A DNA stretch of 64,000 nucleotides, from contig NC_092567.1 of the NCBI RefSeq assembly GCF_037975245.1, positions 11,628,376 to 11,692,375 of the forward strand. Direction: 5' to 3'. Positions 35,819 through 49,544 of this stretch are shown in pieces. Under the pieces are notes generated by a model. It saw only the letters and a program-made list of their open reading frames with translations. It had not been told where the DNA came from and did no database searches. The translations under genes were made by a program, and so were the position numbers. Numbering within the stretch: the first letter of the stretch is position 1; each line of letters starts with the position of its first letter. Origin of the DNA: Apostichopus japonicus (lineage: Eukaryota > Echinodermata > Holothuroidea > Aspidochirotida > Stichopodidae).

Positions 35819-37244
35819 TGGTAGGTTTTTATTACTTAATTTGGCTAAAACCTTTCAGACAGTTGGATGATCTCGCGAATTATGTAGAACACTTCTTAAA
35901 TTAATAATATGATCAAATTATTTGAAGAAGGAAAACCTACCCTTCAACTTGTAACCAACTATAACAGGCAAACATCACCATACTTCAGCTAGTCCTACAT
36001 TGTGCTGAGCATAGGACACGCTTTATGCTGGCATTGCATACTATTGAATATTGTAACTAAAATCGTTAGACTAGGACTAAATTAGGCTGCACTTAGGTTA
36101 TATGACTAGAGAAGACCTAAGCCATAACGTTGAACGTTGATGGCCTGTGAGTGTGAGCCTGTCCTTGTACGTGCACAGCCTAACGCTATGAAAGGAACTC
36201 AACTGATACGTGGGATTTCTTCTTTGACAATTGTAATATACTCCGTCTGTTTCTTTCAGTATCATGTTCACCATCTGGAATGTGTTGCAAATATCTTCCT
36301 ATTTCGTAAGCCAGTACTGTAGCTTCGGGGAATCACGTCAAACAAACATGGAAGTACAACCATACATGTACCATTCTTCAAACGCTGTTTACACTGTGGC
36401 GTTGGTTTGTTTAGATTTTGAAAATGAAACTTGTTCAAGTCGTTTTCCATGCCTACGAGGGAAATTCCCCTATTTTTAAGATAAATGGTCAATCTTCCAA
36501 TTAAATAATAGCAATTTACAACAAAATGGCAAATTCCTTAGATCTAATAAGTGAGGACTTCAACAATTTGCTGCAAAATGTCTTTTTATCATTTGCACCT
36601 TGACATTTGTCTGCTAAAGTTGCGTTCATAGAATCCTGTACAGCAGCTTGAAAGTGCCATCAAGACAGCAAGATAAACATGTCTTAGATATTTTTTCAGC
36701 CTGGATAGGCTATTGTTTAACTACAAGCTTGGAAAATGGTCAAAACTTTAACATTTCTAAAATCTTTCGAAGTAACGAGATGAAAGCATTTGGGTATTTC
36801 AACATTAATCCAAATTATACACTAAGATATGGAATTCGGAGGTGGGGGTGGGGGGGGGGGGCGATGTTACATTCATCTGAGAAGAAGGCCACTGCTGCGG
36901 CGGGTGTTCACCTGTCCCAGTCCCTGCCCCCTCCCCCCCCCTCCGACTTTAAAACAATAATATTTATTGGCAAAAATGGTGTATGGAGCCAATTTAAGAC
37001 CTAACTGTAGTCTATAATTATGCCTCAGATTGCACCATTTAACGTCAATTTTCAAAACAATTTCAGGGGGCGGATCTACATGGGATTTGCCTTCAACAAG
37101 CCAACCAACACAGCGCCACCTTTTTTTAAATTCTTCTTTCCATTCTAGCCTTTCCATAACAGTGAAGGCCCTACCCAAGTCAATCGGGAGGAATTTGGGA
37201 TTTGCTGCTCCACCCCCCCCCACCCTTGAAATCATATATTACAA
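35819..37244. other. No gene; G/C homopolymer runs
   Basis: AT-rich sequence, with a G run at about 36842-36860 facing a C run at about 36930-36945 (GGAGGTGGGGG...CCCCCTCCG). This suggests the ends of a degraded transposon. CAGGGGGCGGATC at about 37064 resembles a hAT terminus, but no partner was found. Confidence 0.5.
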
Positions 37245-37252
37245 GTTGGGGT

Positions 37253-38316
37253 CAAGGGCGGCACTTTTAATCTGGGGGGGGGGGCACCAACGTCGAAGGG
37301 CACTTTGCAGATATTCGATTGGACTGATGCAGCCTGATATTTAGTGCCCTTTATAACTCTTATTGTATTATCGTATTTGCGTATACACATCACTCCATCA
37401 ACGCCCCCCCCCCCCCCCCTCAAGGAAACAATGCATACTAGCACTGCAATATCTAATGTGCAAATTGGGAAACAAGGAACAAGTTTTCTTTCGAGACAAA
37501 ATGAGGTGAAATTATTATAAAGTCCAAGTCCCTGCACACGCGATCGATACATGCACGAAAGCAAATGAAATATGTCAAAATACGAAAGGATGGGGTAGGT
37601 TATGGGATATTAAAACTATACTCATTATTCATAGTAGGCTATAAATGGCTTCTGCTTATTACAAAGTCACCATGTAATATAGCAATGCATTTTGTGAAAT
37701 GCATTAGGATTTTGTTGGCAAATTGAATATGCATAATGGCACTCTGCAGCAGAATGTTAGAAGCCTTGTGGTAGTGAACATAGGCGTAGGAGGAGGGAGG
37801 GGGGCTGCATCCCCCAACCCAAAAATTTTGTGGAAATTCGGGCAATATGCTGAGAATTTTTCGGGCACCTACTGAAGGAAAAATAATTTGCTATGTGTTT
37901 TTCAATGGTTAAACTGATATTATTAAGATCATTATTATTGTAACGACTTTGCCAATAATTCTAACCAATATGGAAGGGTAATACATGGCAAATGATTGTA
38001 TGTTATTGGCATGCGATGTAATAACCGACGCATGCCTATATAATATGCACATTAACATGTTGGACGCGCGCGGAGCGCGCGAAAAATTTAGGTGATATTT
38101 TTCGGGCAAGTCGTTACAGCCCCCCAAATCAAATTGGGCTCCTACGCCTATGGTAGTAAACATTTAAAACTTCCCGAAATATTTCGTTCGACGTGGGTTT
38201 CGCTTTGTAAACTCTTTTTTTATTTAGAAATTTTTATGTAGACAAAGGACACATTTTTAAACTGAGGAAAAGTGGGGGGCACGTGCCCCCTGTTCCCCCT
38301 GGTTCCGCCGCCCTTG
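37253..38316 (+). mobile_element. Composite hAT-like element, copy A
   Basis: A 1064-bp element starting CAAGGGCGGCACTTTTAATC and ending GGTTCCGCCGCCCTTG, flanked by a perfect 8-bp GTTGGGGT (37245-37252 and 38317-38324). It carries an older nested element at 37779-38152. The same composite occurs inverted at 54904-55960 with a different TSD, so the composite moved as one unit. Non-coding. Confidence 0.9.
37779..38152 (+). mobile_element. Nested CATAGGCGTAGG MITE inside copy A
   Basis: The ends CATAGGCGTAGGAGG and CTCCTACGCCTATG are inverted repeats. The flanks GTAGTGAA (37771-37778) and GTAGTAAA (38153-38160) are a 7-of-8 duplication. It contains the hairpin GCGCGCGGAGCGCGC at about 38065-38079. 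A relic of the same family is at 4691-5400. Confidence 0.85.
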
Positions 38317-38324
38317 GTTGGGGT

Positions 38325-39563
38325 CGAGAAGGGGGCCCATTGTTAGAGTCCTTTGATTCGATTTCATCTAAAGGCCCTATAGGTAGCCTCTCATAAGGTT
38401 ATGACAATAACGATGAATGCCCTGTTATGTGTAAAGTAGTATATAGCCTATACATCTGCTAATAAGGTACATGGCTACATGAAGGTAACATGCTATAATG
38501 TGTACCTCTTTGTCAGGCATCATTGTATATATAGGAATAATAACTGGTTGGGCAACATGCCCACCCAACGGCTATTTGCCGAATAACTGGACGGGCAAGA
38601 ATGTATTTTCTGATTTTCTATGCAATTATACATTAGTGATTTAACATCGGTCAGTTCAGTTTTCAAACTTCACACTAGTATTCTTCAGCACACATTTACG
38701 TTAAAACATTGGAGGGGCAAACTTACAGATTCAGCCCCTCTATTAATGAACATGCACTTGATCAGAAATAAATTAACAACAAGATGTACCTCTTCCTATA
38801 TGTTCTACACTCTTCCCCATATCTATGTAGACATGTGACAAATCAGTTGATTGGCGTAGGAAGGGAGCAAAAAAATGAATGGTTTGGGGAGGTGGTCGGG
38901 AGGCATCCCAATTAAACAAACAATTCACATTTCGTTATTACTGTGAACCACATCAATACTGAACATTTTCCAAATTTCCATGTCAAAATGTTGACTACTT
39001 TATCCCGAAAATTTTGAATATTTTTGGGAATTCCAACCCTTTCTCCAAACTGAAACCCTTTTCTTGAATATCAAGTTTGTCTTAAAATTGCCTTCTTTAA
39101 TTGAACCGAAATTCTCAACACTAGACTACTTGATCTAAAAATTAAACTTCTTCGATTTATTTCGACCTCTTCTTTAATTCCCTTCGTGTAAAATGTCGAT
39201 TTCTTTTTTGTTTTAAATTTTCGCCTTTTTACTAAAAAATTGTATATCAAAATGTCGATATAAATTTCAATTATTTTATCTCAAAAAATAAACTTTTCTC
39301 GATATATGGTTGTTACTAAGTGAAGGGAAGAAGAAAAAGGGGGGGGGGTCTACATGAATTGACTATGAACATTATTGGTGAAATGTCGCCATAGTATTTA
39401 GATTTGAGCAATTACGAGGTATACGTGAAAAGACAAAACATCGTTTGATAGCCTAACACTCTCTTTGCACCAAAGATTTAGCTGAATAATCCAGCACTGG
39501 CATGGAATGGAATTCATTAAAAAGGAGGTTTGGTCGGGAGGGGATAAAACATGTACTCCTTCA
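38325..39563. other. No recognisable gene
   Basis: AT-rich DNA. A small hairpin GGTTGGGCAACATGCCCACCC is near 38549. The interval 38990-39310 is T-rich with repeated TTTC/AAATGTCGAT words. The ORF at 38620-38838 shows no family resemblance. Confidence 0.5.
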
Positions 39564-39839
39564 CAAGGGGCATAGCGAGGAATTTGCCAAGGGAGGGCGA
39601 AGTCTGTAGGCAAACTATCTAAGCGGAGCGCCACCATATGTCGGCGCGAAGCGAACAAGGAAATTTTGGCCGAAAATGCCTCCCAGATCGCTGGAAATGG
39701 CACTTCCCGGGCCGTGTTAGTTGCATCTAAGCATATTTTATTTTGAAATTACTAGCGACATCATAAACAAAATACAAACAATATTCTCAAGGGGAGGGGC
39801 GGTCGTCCCCCCCCCCCCCTCTCCTTGGCTACGCGCCTG
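39564..39839 (+). mobile_element. CAGGCGCGTAGCGAGG-type MITE
   Basis: It begins AAGGGGCATAGCGAGGAATT and ends CTTGGCTACGCGCCTG. The interior contains the hairpin module (39616-39655), the CTCCCAGATCGCTGGAAATG phrase and a GGGGCGGTCGTCCCC block. CCTTCACA on the left versus CCTTTAAA on the right could be an eroded 8-bp duplication (6 of 8). It is the same family as 5445-5690 and 59672-59968. Confidence 0.75.
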
Positions 39840-42739
39840 CCTTTAAATAATTTGAAACAGACGGTATTCAATTTGTGTTAATTGTTCGTTTATGCATCCA
39901 CTAGCAGATCTTAGGGTGGGTGAATGAGTACATAAAATGCTTTTTTTGCCCAAATTTTAACCGGTGGTGGAGGAGGGGGGGGGGGCACGGGGACTAACAC
40001 CCTACCGCTTAGGGAGAAATGTCAATGATAGCTTGATCTACTTGATAGAGGTTGTGTTGTATTATTCACTTCCTCGACCCCTTCGTTACTACATATCCAA
40101 TTGACGTCAGTTTTTAAATTGTCTTTTTCCACCAGGCATGCATAACGTTACGTACATTTATTTCTATTGGCGCAAAAATATCTGTCATAAATCTCAAATA
40201 TCACCCGCGAAAAGCTAGGAAACACCTGTCTATGAATATCGGTGACTCATGCTATTGAATTACCTGTTCACATATAGTGTATATCACTACTGACAATGAA
40301 TGGTTTAGTGTTATATTAGTGGAGTTGCAGACGTACGTTATTCTTGGGGGTTGTTTGTTACCATTGACTTGTTGAGTGGTTATTAAGATGGATTATTTAA
40401 TGGAGAGGAACCGCTGTTAATAGTTAAAACAGCAATTATTGATCAGTGAGATAATTTGACGGTAAGGTATAGAGGCGTAGGCTAGGATGTGTACAAAGGC
40501 CAGGTCAAACTTAGGGGTATGCTATAGGCTAGAGTAATAAAGTTAGGCTATGTTAGAAATCTCAAACATCACCCGCGAAAATCTAGAATTACTACTTTTA
40601 GCAAGAGCTGGACATGCTTAGCAAATCTGAGTCATAAATAATGAAGATCTTAGCCTAGTTGTCGACTGATTATCAAAAAAAGTTTAAGCATATCTTAACT
40701 ATAAAGGAATTGAATAGAACACAATCGAGACACTGAGTTTTTTTTAGGGATCTTAAATTAAGCGAGGAATAAGACTAACGATTAACATTGAAGGTGAGCT
40801 GATGCCTAACCTTTACTACGAAAACAATTACTTCACTCTAGCTAACAAAAAGTATCCATAGAGAAACTGTAGAAACTTTGTTATCTCTTCAAAAATCTTA
40901 AATCACAGAAAATGGTTCACTCAATTTTAATCGTACATAACATTGTCTTTTAATGCTATAGCCTAGGCCTTCATACAAGTCAATCTATAACATTCCAAAA
41001 TGATTATTACAATCACCAAGCTTACTAAATCTTTTAGATCGGACATATGAGCCAATTATGTCAGAAACCTGCAGTTTTTTACCGAGCAGGCTGACTGAAA
41101 TAATGTTAGCATATTTAATAGCCTAACTTATTATTAGTTGAATGTTATATACTGAATATGACCTAGAGCTTTGAGTTTGAGTCTCTATAAAACAGTTTTC
41201 CGATTAAGTTTAATAATAATAAATGAAATAAATAGTTATTAAAATGAAATCGTTCGTCCATGTTTTTTCAGAAGCAACTAGATCGTGGTGTTGCACTCAC
41301 AGCTGGTTTTGTCTTAATTTTGCCCACTTAGTTATAAAACCCGTGCATCATTTCAAAACCAATAGACTTATGGCCACATGAAATTAAAAAGTAAAATGGT
41401 TTCGAAATTAAAATTGCGCCACTTAATTTACTCGATAGCAGACGTAAACCAGAGCCGTACCTCTAGTATTAAAAGTGCGCCATCCTCTCATTAAACTCAT
41501 TAACTGATTTATCTCTCGTGTTTGTTAATTTACATCTGTCCGCTAACTGTTTACACCCGCTGAACTCCATAATAACAGAAGATATGACAATGAAGACCCA
41601 ACCAAACCGATTCAACTGAAAAGAAGTAATAAATAATTAGTATAATTAAACCCTCAAGGATATGAACTGTTTCCAGATAACAATATTATTTGTAAAATAA
41701 AATGTAAAAAGCGGATGATACTATTTAATTGAAATAAGCGATAAAGTATAGAAATTTAAGATTATAAGCAATACACAATTTAGTAATATCTACAAACACA
41801 AAGAAAGAAAAATGTTATATTTCGAAAACATCCACTAGAAGTTATGTCACACACAAACCGTAACTTAGGAATGAAATTGATAACTAAACACAGATGGACA
41901 TCATTTTAAAAAAAATCATCCTTTAAACAATTGGTATTAATTGGAAATAATGATAATTCAAGATAATAGTCGGATTTGGATCAATAATGAAATAATATGT
42001 ATATTAAAATTTGAGTTTAAGCCTCATCAATCTTCTCTTTTGAAACTTGAATTTGATCTACATCTGCTTCTCTAAATTGCATTTTATTATAAGAAACAAC
42101 CTACTGTATTGATTTAAATATAATTCTTCCAAATCTCCTTAAACTTAATAAAAACCTGATATTAGTTAGCGTAGAAGTTTCCTTTTCATGATTCCTATAA
42201 AATTAAATTACATTTTCCTTCTGAAAGTTCTAAATAAAAATACAAATAAATTTGATTAATATTTTTCTTCAAAAGATAGATAATCTCAACTATTATTTAC
42301 CCATTTCTTATAAAATTCTCAACCCGTCATTGAGATTTGTTTCATATTAACTAATAAATAAAAATATGTAGCCTCACATTCTTATTTCATTGAACCTTAC
42401 TAGCTATAACAACTTAAATTAATAATTTAATTATAAAACAATAAAACTATCCCTTTAATCCTACATTACCACTTTATTTTTCTCTAATCTAATCTAATTA
42501 TTCCTGCTTATATTTGTCTCCCCTTAAAATCAGCTCCTTATTTCCGTTCCAATAACTGATTCCTTCTTACAAAAAAAAACACGACCTAAATGTCCTAGTT
42601 TATCGCTTTAACTTTCCTTTATTTTTATTTCGTTATTTGTATTATTTATAATATCATTATAATTATTCTAATCCTTACCAAATTCAATCTATTGATCTCT
42701 ATCTACTCTATTATCAGTAACTCTATTCTTTCATTCTAG
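39840..42739. other. Non-coding, strongly AT-rich toward the 3' end
   Basis: It contains a G run at about 39977-39987 and a perfect TGACGTCA at 40102-40109. From about 41600 to 42720 the sequence is very AT-rich with no repeats I can delimit. It probably represents an upstream intron or intergenic DNA of the LRR gene. The exons that would encode the N-terminal domains were not found. Confidence 0.5.
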
Positions 42740-42780
42740 ATTCCTATCTCCTCTGTGAATCTATTCCTCTGCTCTCCTAG

Positions 42781-42945
42781 AGTTGATGAGTCTGGTCTGA
42801 ACCTTGTCCTTGAGTCTGGTCTCTCTCTCTCTATACTGAGTTCTCTCCAGGTGCTGTGGATCTATGACAGCAGGAGACTAACCAATGAAGAGTTGGCGGC
42901 CATCTTGTCTTACTCCTCACAGTGTACAAGCTTGAAGGAGCTGAT
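42781..42945 (+). CDS. LRR exon 1 of a putative NLR-like receptor gene (partial)
   Basis: A 165-bp exon bounded by a pyrimidine-rich acceptor (CTCTGCTCTCCTAG) and a strong donor GTAAGT; intron phases are 2 and 2. The peptide includes LSLSILSSLQVLWIYDSRRL and TNEELAAILSYSSQCTSLKE. The spacing of Leu residues and the LTNEELAAIL...CTSLKEL pattern are those of ribonuclease-inhibitor-like leucine-rich repeats seen in NLR proteins. A second acceptor at 42739 would extend it in frame from 42740. No NACHT or death-fold exon was found upstream. The receptor class is inference; the LRR character is fairly clear. Confidence 0.7.
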
Positions 42946-45900
42946 GTAAGTATTCCGGTGTAGATGTTAGAATCATCATAACAGTTAAACAGGGAATTAA
43001 TTTAATTAATAAAAGTTATCAATATTAAACTAACAATTGAGAATGTAAAGTCTGCTGTATTTTAATGTCAAGGATTGGATTTAAATTAGTTTAGTTGGAT
43101 TTATTTGAACAATTGGGTCATCGTGAAAGGAATTAGAATGTTATGATTAATAAAACAAATATAATGGATAAATAGGGAATATTTTAAGAGGGTGTTGGTA
43201 ATAGAGGGGTAGGGGTGGGTGGTGGTTGTTTAAATGTTCTTTGTTTATGTTAATGTTAAAATTTAACTAAATAGGTTTTAGAATTACAGGAATGTTTATT
43301 AGGATAAAATAAGAGATATATTGACAAGGAAATTGGATTTTAATAATTTTAGCGAGTAAAATTAATATTATAAAGTAAAGTTTTATAAAGAATAACTGTT
43401 AATTTTGACTGAAACCCCCAAAATAGTTTATTTTCAATTATGTAAAATTAATTTAAGAAACAAAAGAGATTGAAAATCGTTATTAATTTTAAAGTAGTAA
43501 AATGATGGCAATAATAATAGCATAAACTCCTCCAAATGTTGATCAGATTATGATACTCTACCAAAATTAAATTCATACAAAAGAAGCAACCAATAAAATA
43601 GTTTTGGTTGTCAAAATTTAAAAAAATTGTTACTCAAAATAAGTTAACTAATTAAAACAAAATAAAAGTTAACTAGAAGGAAATATATAATTGCAATTGA
43701 CTTAACTATATAGTTAAAACAATGTACTGCCATAAATATCATTAAAGGCAAATCTGCATATCTGATTCATTTCAAAGGTTCAAATTTAATCCGCTTAAAC
43801 TACATCCCTTTTTTCGTTATAGTTTGAAATACGACGTTATACAAAATAAGCTTAACTATGATTTATGCTTATATGTTAACCTAATTTTTAAACAATAATT
43901 ACAAATTAACCGAGAGCTTCAACTTTGTATAATTGTTAACTTTAAACAAAACTGTTTAATATTTTAATATTCCTCGTATTAATGTTACGTCATACTTGAT
44001 TCGATCATGACGTCCCTGCTTGGTCCTTTACAATGTAGTGTTATTTTAGACCCCCCCCCCCCATCCAACCAACCCCCTCTCGCCTCCTCTTGCCTCCTCT
44101 CGCCTTCTTTAGTCTCACAGATCAAACCTCGTAAAAGTTTCTCCTTTCCGTCTTTACCATTCACAACATAATCAGTAACATCTTCACCTTACAGCTGACG
44201 TGTTACTAAAAAAAGACAATATTTAAGTCGTACCCGTCACCCCCCCCCCCCCCACCGCGCCTCACCCAAATCTCGAAAGAAAAGACAAAAGCTATTGAGT
44301 AGTTACATAAATGAAATATATGAGAACGAATGCTGATTAACGTATGTTATATGTGAAACAACGCCATTCCGGGAATAACTGTGACCGCGGAGAAAAATAT
44401 TTCTGGAAATAATACATTTCGGGGGTTTTGTTTGGTCTGACCACGGAGGTAAAATGGTCTGACTATAAACAAAATGTAACAGAGAATGTTGATTCCCTAT
44501 CTAGACTAAATACTTTACCCCAATCCCAGTGTGCTCTTGGGTAATTTTAGTCTCGCCTCCTCTCCCCCACTCCCCTTCAGACACCTTACCTGTACCCACC
44601 ACCACCCCTTCCTTCACCGCGCCGCCCCCCCCCCCCTTCGCACATCATCTTTTTTAGGGAGCCCTTCAAATCAATTCCGTTTATACCCGATAACATCATC
44701 ACCGTTTTAGTACACACAGTAGGCCTACTTTACTTCTACAATAGTTTTCTGCACAGACGATTGATTCAAACAGATTATTTCTAAAGTAAAATAAGTTAGC
44801 AGTAGAGATGACACACCTGGATCTCCCTTAAATACCTCATTAGCATAATAATAGATGACACGAGCCAGGGTTAAAGATAATGAATAGAAAGATAAACGAG
44901 TAATGCGTGTGTATTGTACACCTGGAATGTTGTCACTGCCAGACAACGTAACCATGGAAACCGACGATGAGAAGGTCATTCTGTGTCTAGCAATGGCTGG
45001 GAATTCAATACGGGTTAGGTATATATCTAACAGCCATTCAGTGATACCGTATGTCATATGCCATGATATTATATATTTTAAATGAGTAAACTTGGTTTTC
45101 TTTGGTTGTTTAATTCATCCCTCATTTGCTCCTCTCCCTAATTCGATAGAAGGATTGTTTTATTTCCCTTTCTTTGTTTTTTCCCTTTATGTACTTCTCG
45201 TTGGTATATGGAAGTCTGTCTAATTAGCACATAATTGAATAGCCCTTAATATAACTCACATATCTAATATGTGACTACAAACATTGTGGGTTCTTAATTG
45301 CCTAGTTTTATTGAGAACAGTTTTGTTCTGTGAAGTTGATTAAACGGTGGAGATAAAATATTGCTCGTGTTTAGCAGGGAGGAAGTAATTCGAAGGTTCA
45401 TGTCGCCTTCTACCAAATCTGAAATATAGTAATAATATCCAAGTTAATATATTTCTCAGCCATAAATCATAAACAAGCAAAAACAACACAAGTAAGAAAA
45501 CAAAGCACTTGAGATCCTCTCAGATTCGTTTGATGAGATCTTTTATCTATTTAAATATCGAATTATATACTGCACTAGTTCTTTTTATCTACACAGAACA
45601 TCGAAGTTTAACATGTATAATGGATAACGACAACTAGAAATCGATTTCAAATTTGCAACTTAACTGTTTTTAGCGAATTTAGAAAGGCTTAATAGGCTGT
45701 CATCATCACCTTCAGACTTTCTTCCAAATGGTTTACTTTATTGTTATAACACACGCTAACAAAATGAAGTACAGATTTCTATACCCGGTACACAATGAAT
45801 GAACCTACAAGTTAACAATCAGAATAAACACTTATACAACTGCCAGGGTCATATCCAGGTCGTAAATATGGCCACGGTTCATTTAGTTTTGTTGCTGAGA

Positions 45901-48782
45901 AGGAAAAAAAGAAGCAGTTATTCACTCGTTGAAATGAATTCATTGCGTCATAATTTGCAATGTTTTACATGAATCATGGTGGTATGCTTATTAAAACTGA
46001 ACAAAAGTAAATTGTGATAGTAACATGAATGGTCGACAAGTAAAAAGAAAAAGAAAAGAAAATCAAACAGAAAAGAAACCGAAGGAGAGGTGTTATGTTC
46101 CTGGAAATACAGTTAGTAGAGATCTGTGGGTTATTGTATTCCGTCGGTCGCACATCCGGGGTTTTCCTCCCGTCAAATCGTAGCGAATAGAGTGAAAACA
46201 TGTAAAGTAATTGTGTCTAAATATCGCGAGTCTACGCTTTCAGAACGCATGAAGAGAAACATGAACACTCTATGCATATACCTCTATAGGCATAAGAATG
46301 CAATATAATAGTAAAGTAGAGGAGCCCTAATGTAACAGAAGCTAAGCGATCTTCGTAGGTATTTTACAGATGTTGTATTTTTAATTGTTTGAGATACTAC
46401 AGTAGGCCTACCTGCATATTTATGATTCTGCGTCATGTTTTGCTTTGTTCAACACTTACTTTTGCTGGAAAAAGTTTTAATTTCATACTGCAAAGAATCA
46501 TATCTTTCTAATGTGCAATTACGTAGCACCATGCATCTGCCTAACAGCCTAACCTTCGTTCATAGAAAGTATTGATGTTGCAGATCTGTACTTTAGAGAC
46601 TTGAACAACAATCATAGGCCTACTGGCGAGTGAAATTTGGCTAGTAGATTTTTAGTCACGGTCGCCAAATAGCGATTACTTTCAAAAATAATTGTCGGGC
46701 CTGAAAAACTTCACAACATGATTTCTCATGGTAGAAATCATGGATACTTTTCATACATGGTATATGGATTTGCCATATTGAATACAAGAATCCTAAATGA
46801 TTGTGAGGTCAAATCTCCTATAGGTCACCAGAGGTCAAACTCTGAAAAACCTTTTACATGATATGTAACGATGGAAATCGTGGATACCACTAATACTTGG
46901 TGTGTGGATTCATAACATCGAGTACAAGACCCCTATTGTATTGGAGGTGTGTATAGCCACGTACAGTAGACTGACCTGTGTTATCATGTCATATTGTTAT
47001 TGTAACAGCTAGTTCTGGTTATACTAACAAGCAGAAGTCTAGTGCATTGAAGTCATAGAAATCTCAATGCATTTTGCATTCTGGTTATCTTTGGAAAGGA
47101 GGGGTGGGCTCCAAATATGACTTGCGTCCGTTGGGAGGGGTCTAAACGGGGAGAACCCTTTTATTAAAATATAACCTTTAATAAATAGTTTTCAATGCTG
47201 TAGCAATATAAATTATTAGTGCAACAATTATTTCCAATATATTGCCATTGTACATTGTATTGCCATTGTACATTGAGTTGTTGTGTCCGCTATAACCCTT
47301 ACATTATATAAGATTAGTGAAATATTCGAACGCGCCTGTTTTAACCAGTCACTGGATAGATACAGAAAACTAACGATTGTAAAAGAAAACGTTTTTCATA
47401 AGTAGTAGCAGTATTTATGCGTTAATTATGCTAATTAGATACAAGAAATGTAACCAATATATTTTCTTTCTATGTCCGGAGCAATATTTTACATAGAACT
47501 GGGCAATTCAGGTATAAGGTAGGATGATACTGAGCTAGACTTGAACATATTAAATGGATATTATGGACTATCTGTTACCGGTTAATCAAGATAATTTCAT
47601 TTCATGCTCGATAAACTCAAGTGCCCTCTTGTTGTTGTGTGTTTGTAACAAGTGTCTTCATGTCTAAAAATTTGCTATCTGGCTTCAAAATAATAATAAT
47701 GATAAAATATGCAGTTCAAAAGTACCGGTATATATAAAGAAAACTTTTGCTGAAAACATTCAAATACGGTACTTGAACCTGTGGAAAGGAATGCACAGAT
47801 TATTTATTTTGAGAGGGTTTCAGATAATTTGACAGTCTAGTGGTTTCTTGCGTAAAATCAAAGTCACATTTTCCCCTGTCCCTCAGTGTTTGTGCCTCCA
47901 TATTCCAATAAAATTTTCTTTTGCGATTCAACGACGACGGCATTAGTGTATTCTTAAAAAAGTATGACCAGAAAGTCTTAATAACTCCTCGGTATGAAGG
48001 GGGTCGGATATTTTGGACACATGCAACTCTTCATTGAGAACATAGTTGAATAGGAAGATTCGATTGTGTAATGGCTAAGGTCATTATTATCAACTCCACA
48101 AAAATGTTATAATTTTGTACAATTTGATATAGATCAATGACAAAAACAATGCGTGCAGTGTGATATAATTATGAAGGTTGATATTGAATAAATACTTAAA
48201 TAACGTTGGTATATCATAGTAACAATTTGTGATTAACTTCAATCCGAGATGACAAATTGTTGCGTCCAGTAAAGAATGTTGCTATGTCCTCGACCCTCCT
48301 ATCCCTGTACCTTCTATTTCTCCTCCGTTTTAGTGCAAGATTGTGCAGGTTTGTCATTCCGAAATTAAGTTGAAAAATGTAATTTGTAGCATCTTAAACT
48401 ATTCTGAGGTTAAGAAACAATTTTCAGTTTTAAGATTCATAATTTCTAGATTTTATATTTTACCACTGCACTCTAACAATCTCAGACATTTTAGTTCTCA
48501 TTTAAAAGTGAGAAGGGTTCACGAAAACGATCTATATTATCAATCAATTTACCGAAAATATCATACGATAAAAATCACGTGATCCGAGCGGAAAATGGCA
48601 AGCGGTTGTTACAAGGATTTGCTCCGTTTACTTAGTTTATTGTGTACAATGTTGTATTTCTACATGTTTGTTGTTTACTTTGTTTATCTTCAATGATTTA
48701 GTAAACAATTAACCTGACTAGGAGGACATTCTTTCTACGTCTTCTACATCTTACACGATGATTATTCTACTTCTCTCCATAG
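42946..48782 (+). other. Inferred intron 1 (5.8 kb)
   Basis: AT-rich DNA with C runs at about 44050, 44241 and 44627. It has a diverged tandem duplication at 46701-46980 and no recognisable exon. ORF pairs at 44725-45085 and 45974-46308 overlap on opposite strands without family resemblance. Confidence 0.5.
46701..46980 (+). repeat. Diverged about 141-bp tandem duplication
   Basis: CTGAAAAAC...AATCATGGATAC (46701-46751) recurs as CTGAAAAAC...AATCGTGGATAC (46842-46890). The shared tail runs through GTGGATTxxxAxATxGAxTACAAGA. Two units, non-coding. Confidence 0.65.
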
Positions 48783-48862
48783 GTTTGGTTTGGGCTACAC
48801 TATGCCAGACACTATTCCGGTTGGATCCATTCCATCATCCTTGAAATCAAGAAATGTGAAAG
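48783..48862 (+). CDS. LRR exon 2
   Basis: An 80-bp exon after acceptor TTCTCTCCATAG, with a donor at 48863 (GTATTG). Joined in phase 2 to exon 1 it completes the Met codon and reads FGLGYTMPDTIPVGSIPSSL followed by KSRNVK, so the frame continues without a stop. This in-phase continuity across a 5.8-kb gap is the main support. It ends in phase 1. Confidence 0.65.
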
Positions 48863-49516
48863 GTATTGTCACAATGACGTCATAATGGACACACTTAAAA
48901 TGTCTGACATTTAATTAAGGCTTTACCAACTATGTGAATTTCTTTTGACTTGTTGATTGTTGTTGATTTACATACAAGAGAGTAATGAATCAGCAACACA
49001 TGATTGCCATTTTATATGAAGGAGACACCCAGGTCAGAGTCTTGTGATAGTAAACAACGAACTGAATAATAGAAATGTAACAACACTTCATATTGCTTGG
49101 CTTAGTTGATTTAAGAGATAAGTCATATTCCTTTCATTTCGCTCCTTCGAGATCACTGCACTATAAGTATTTTGTTAGTAGCCATCACATCAATTGATGC
49201 TTGCAATCTCTTTCCAAAAAGTAGTGGTATAATGCACTTTGGGCAACTTAATTACACAGCGACAATGATTGTGAAAGGTTTTGAAGTAATGTTGTGCCCC
49301 TCGGAGTCTGTCAATCCACCGCCCCGTAAAACACACACACACATTTAAACACATTCACACCTGTGGTATTACACCAGAAAAAGGGGAAGTTTATACATCA
49401 AATGATACCTTCTGAGGCATAATTTGACTTATATGACTTGACTTATTATCCAATATCTAAGTCTAAACGCAATATTGTTTTTTAACTATTGTAAGTTAGT
49501 TTTTAATGCGTGGCGG

Positions 49517-49544
49517 TGGGGTGGGTGGCGGGTGGGGGCTGGGG
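49517..49544 (+). other. G-quadruplex motif
   Basis: Five G runs of three to five separated by loops of one to four bases lie within 28 bp. It lies in inferred intron 2 of the LRR gene, on the sense strand, so it could also form in the transcript. Confidence 0.7.

Noticed and set aside
36260-36306. Short + strand exon between TTTCTTTCAG and GTAAGC
   Set aside because: Splice sites are good and the frame is open, but no adjacent exon or family could be tied to it; likely chance.
40748-40793. Exon-like segment with acceptor TTTTTTTTAG and donor GTGAGC
   Set aside because: All three frames contain stops.
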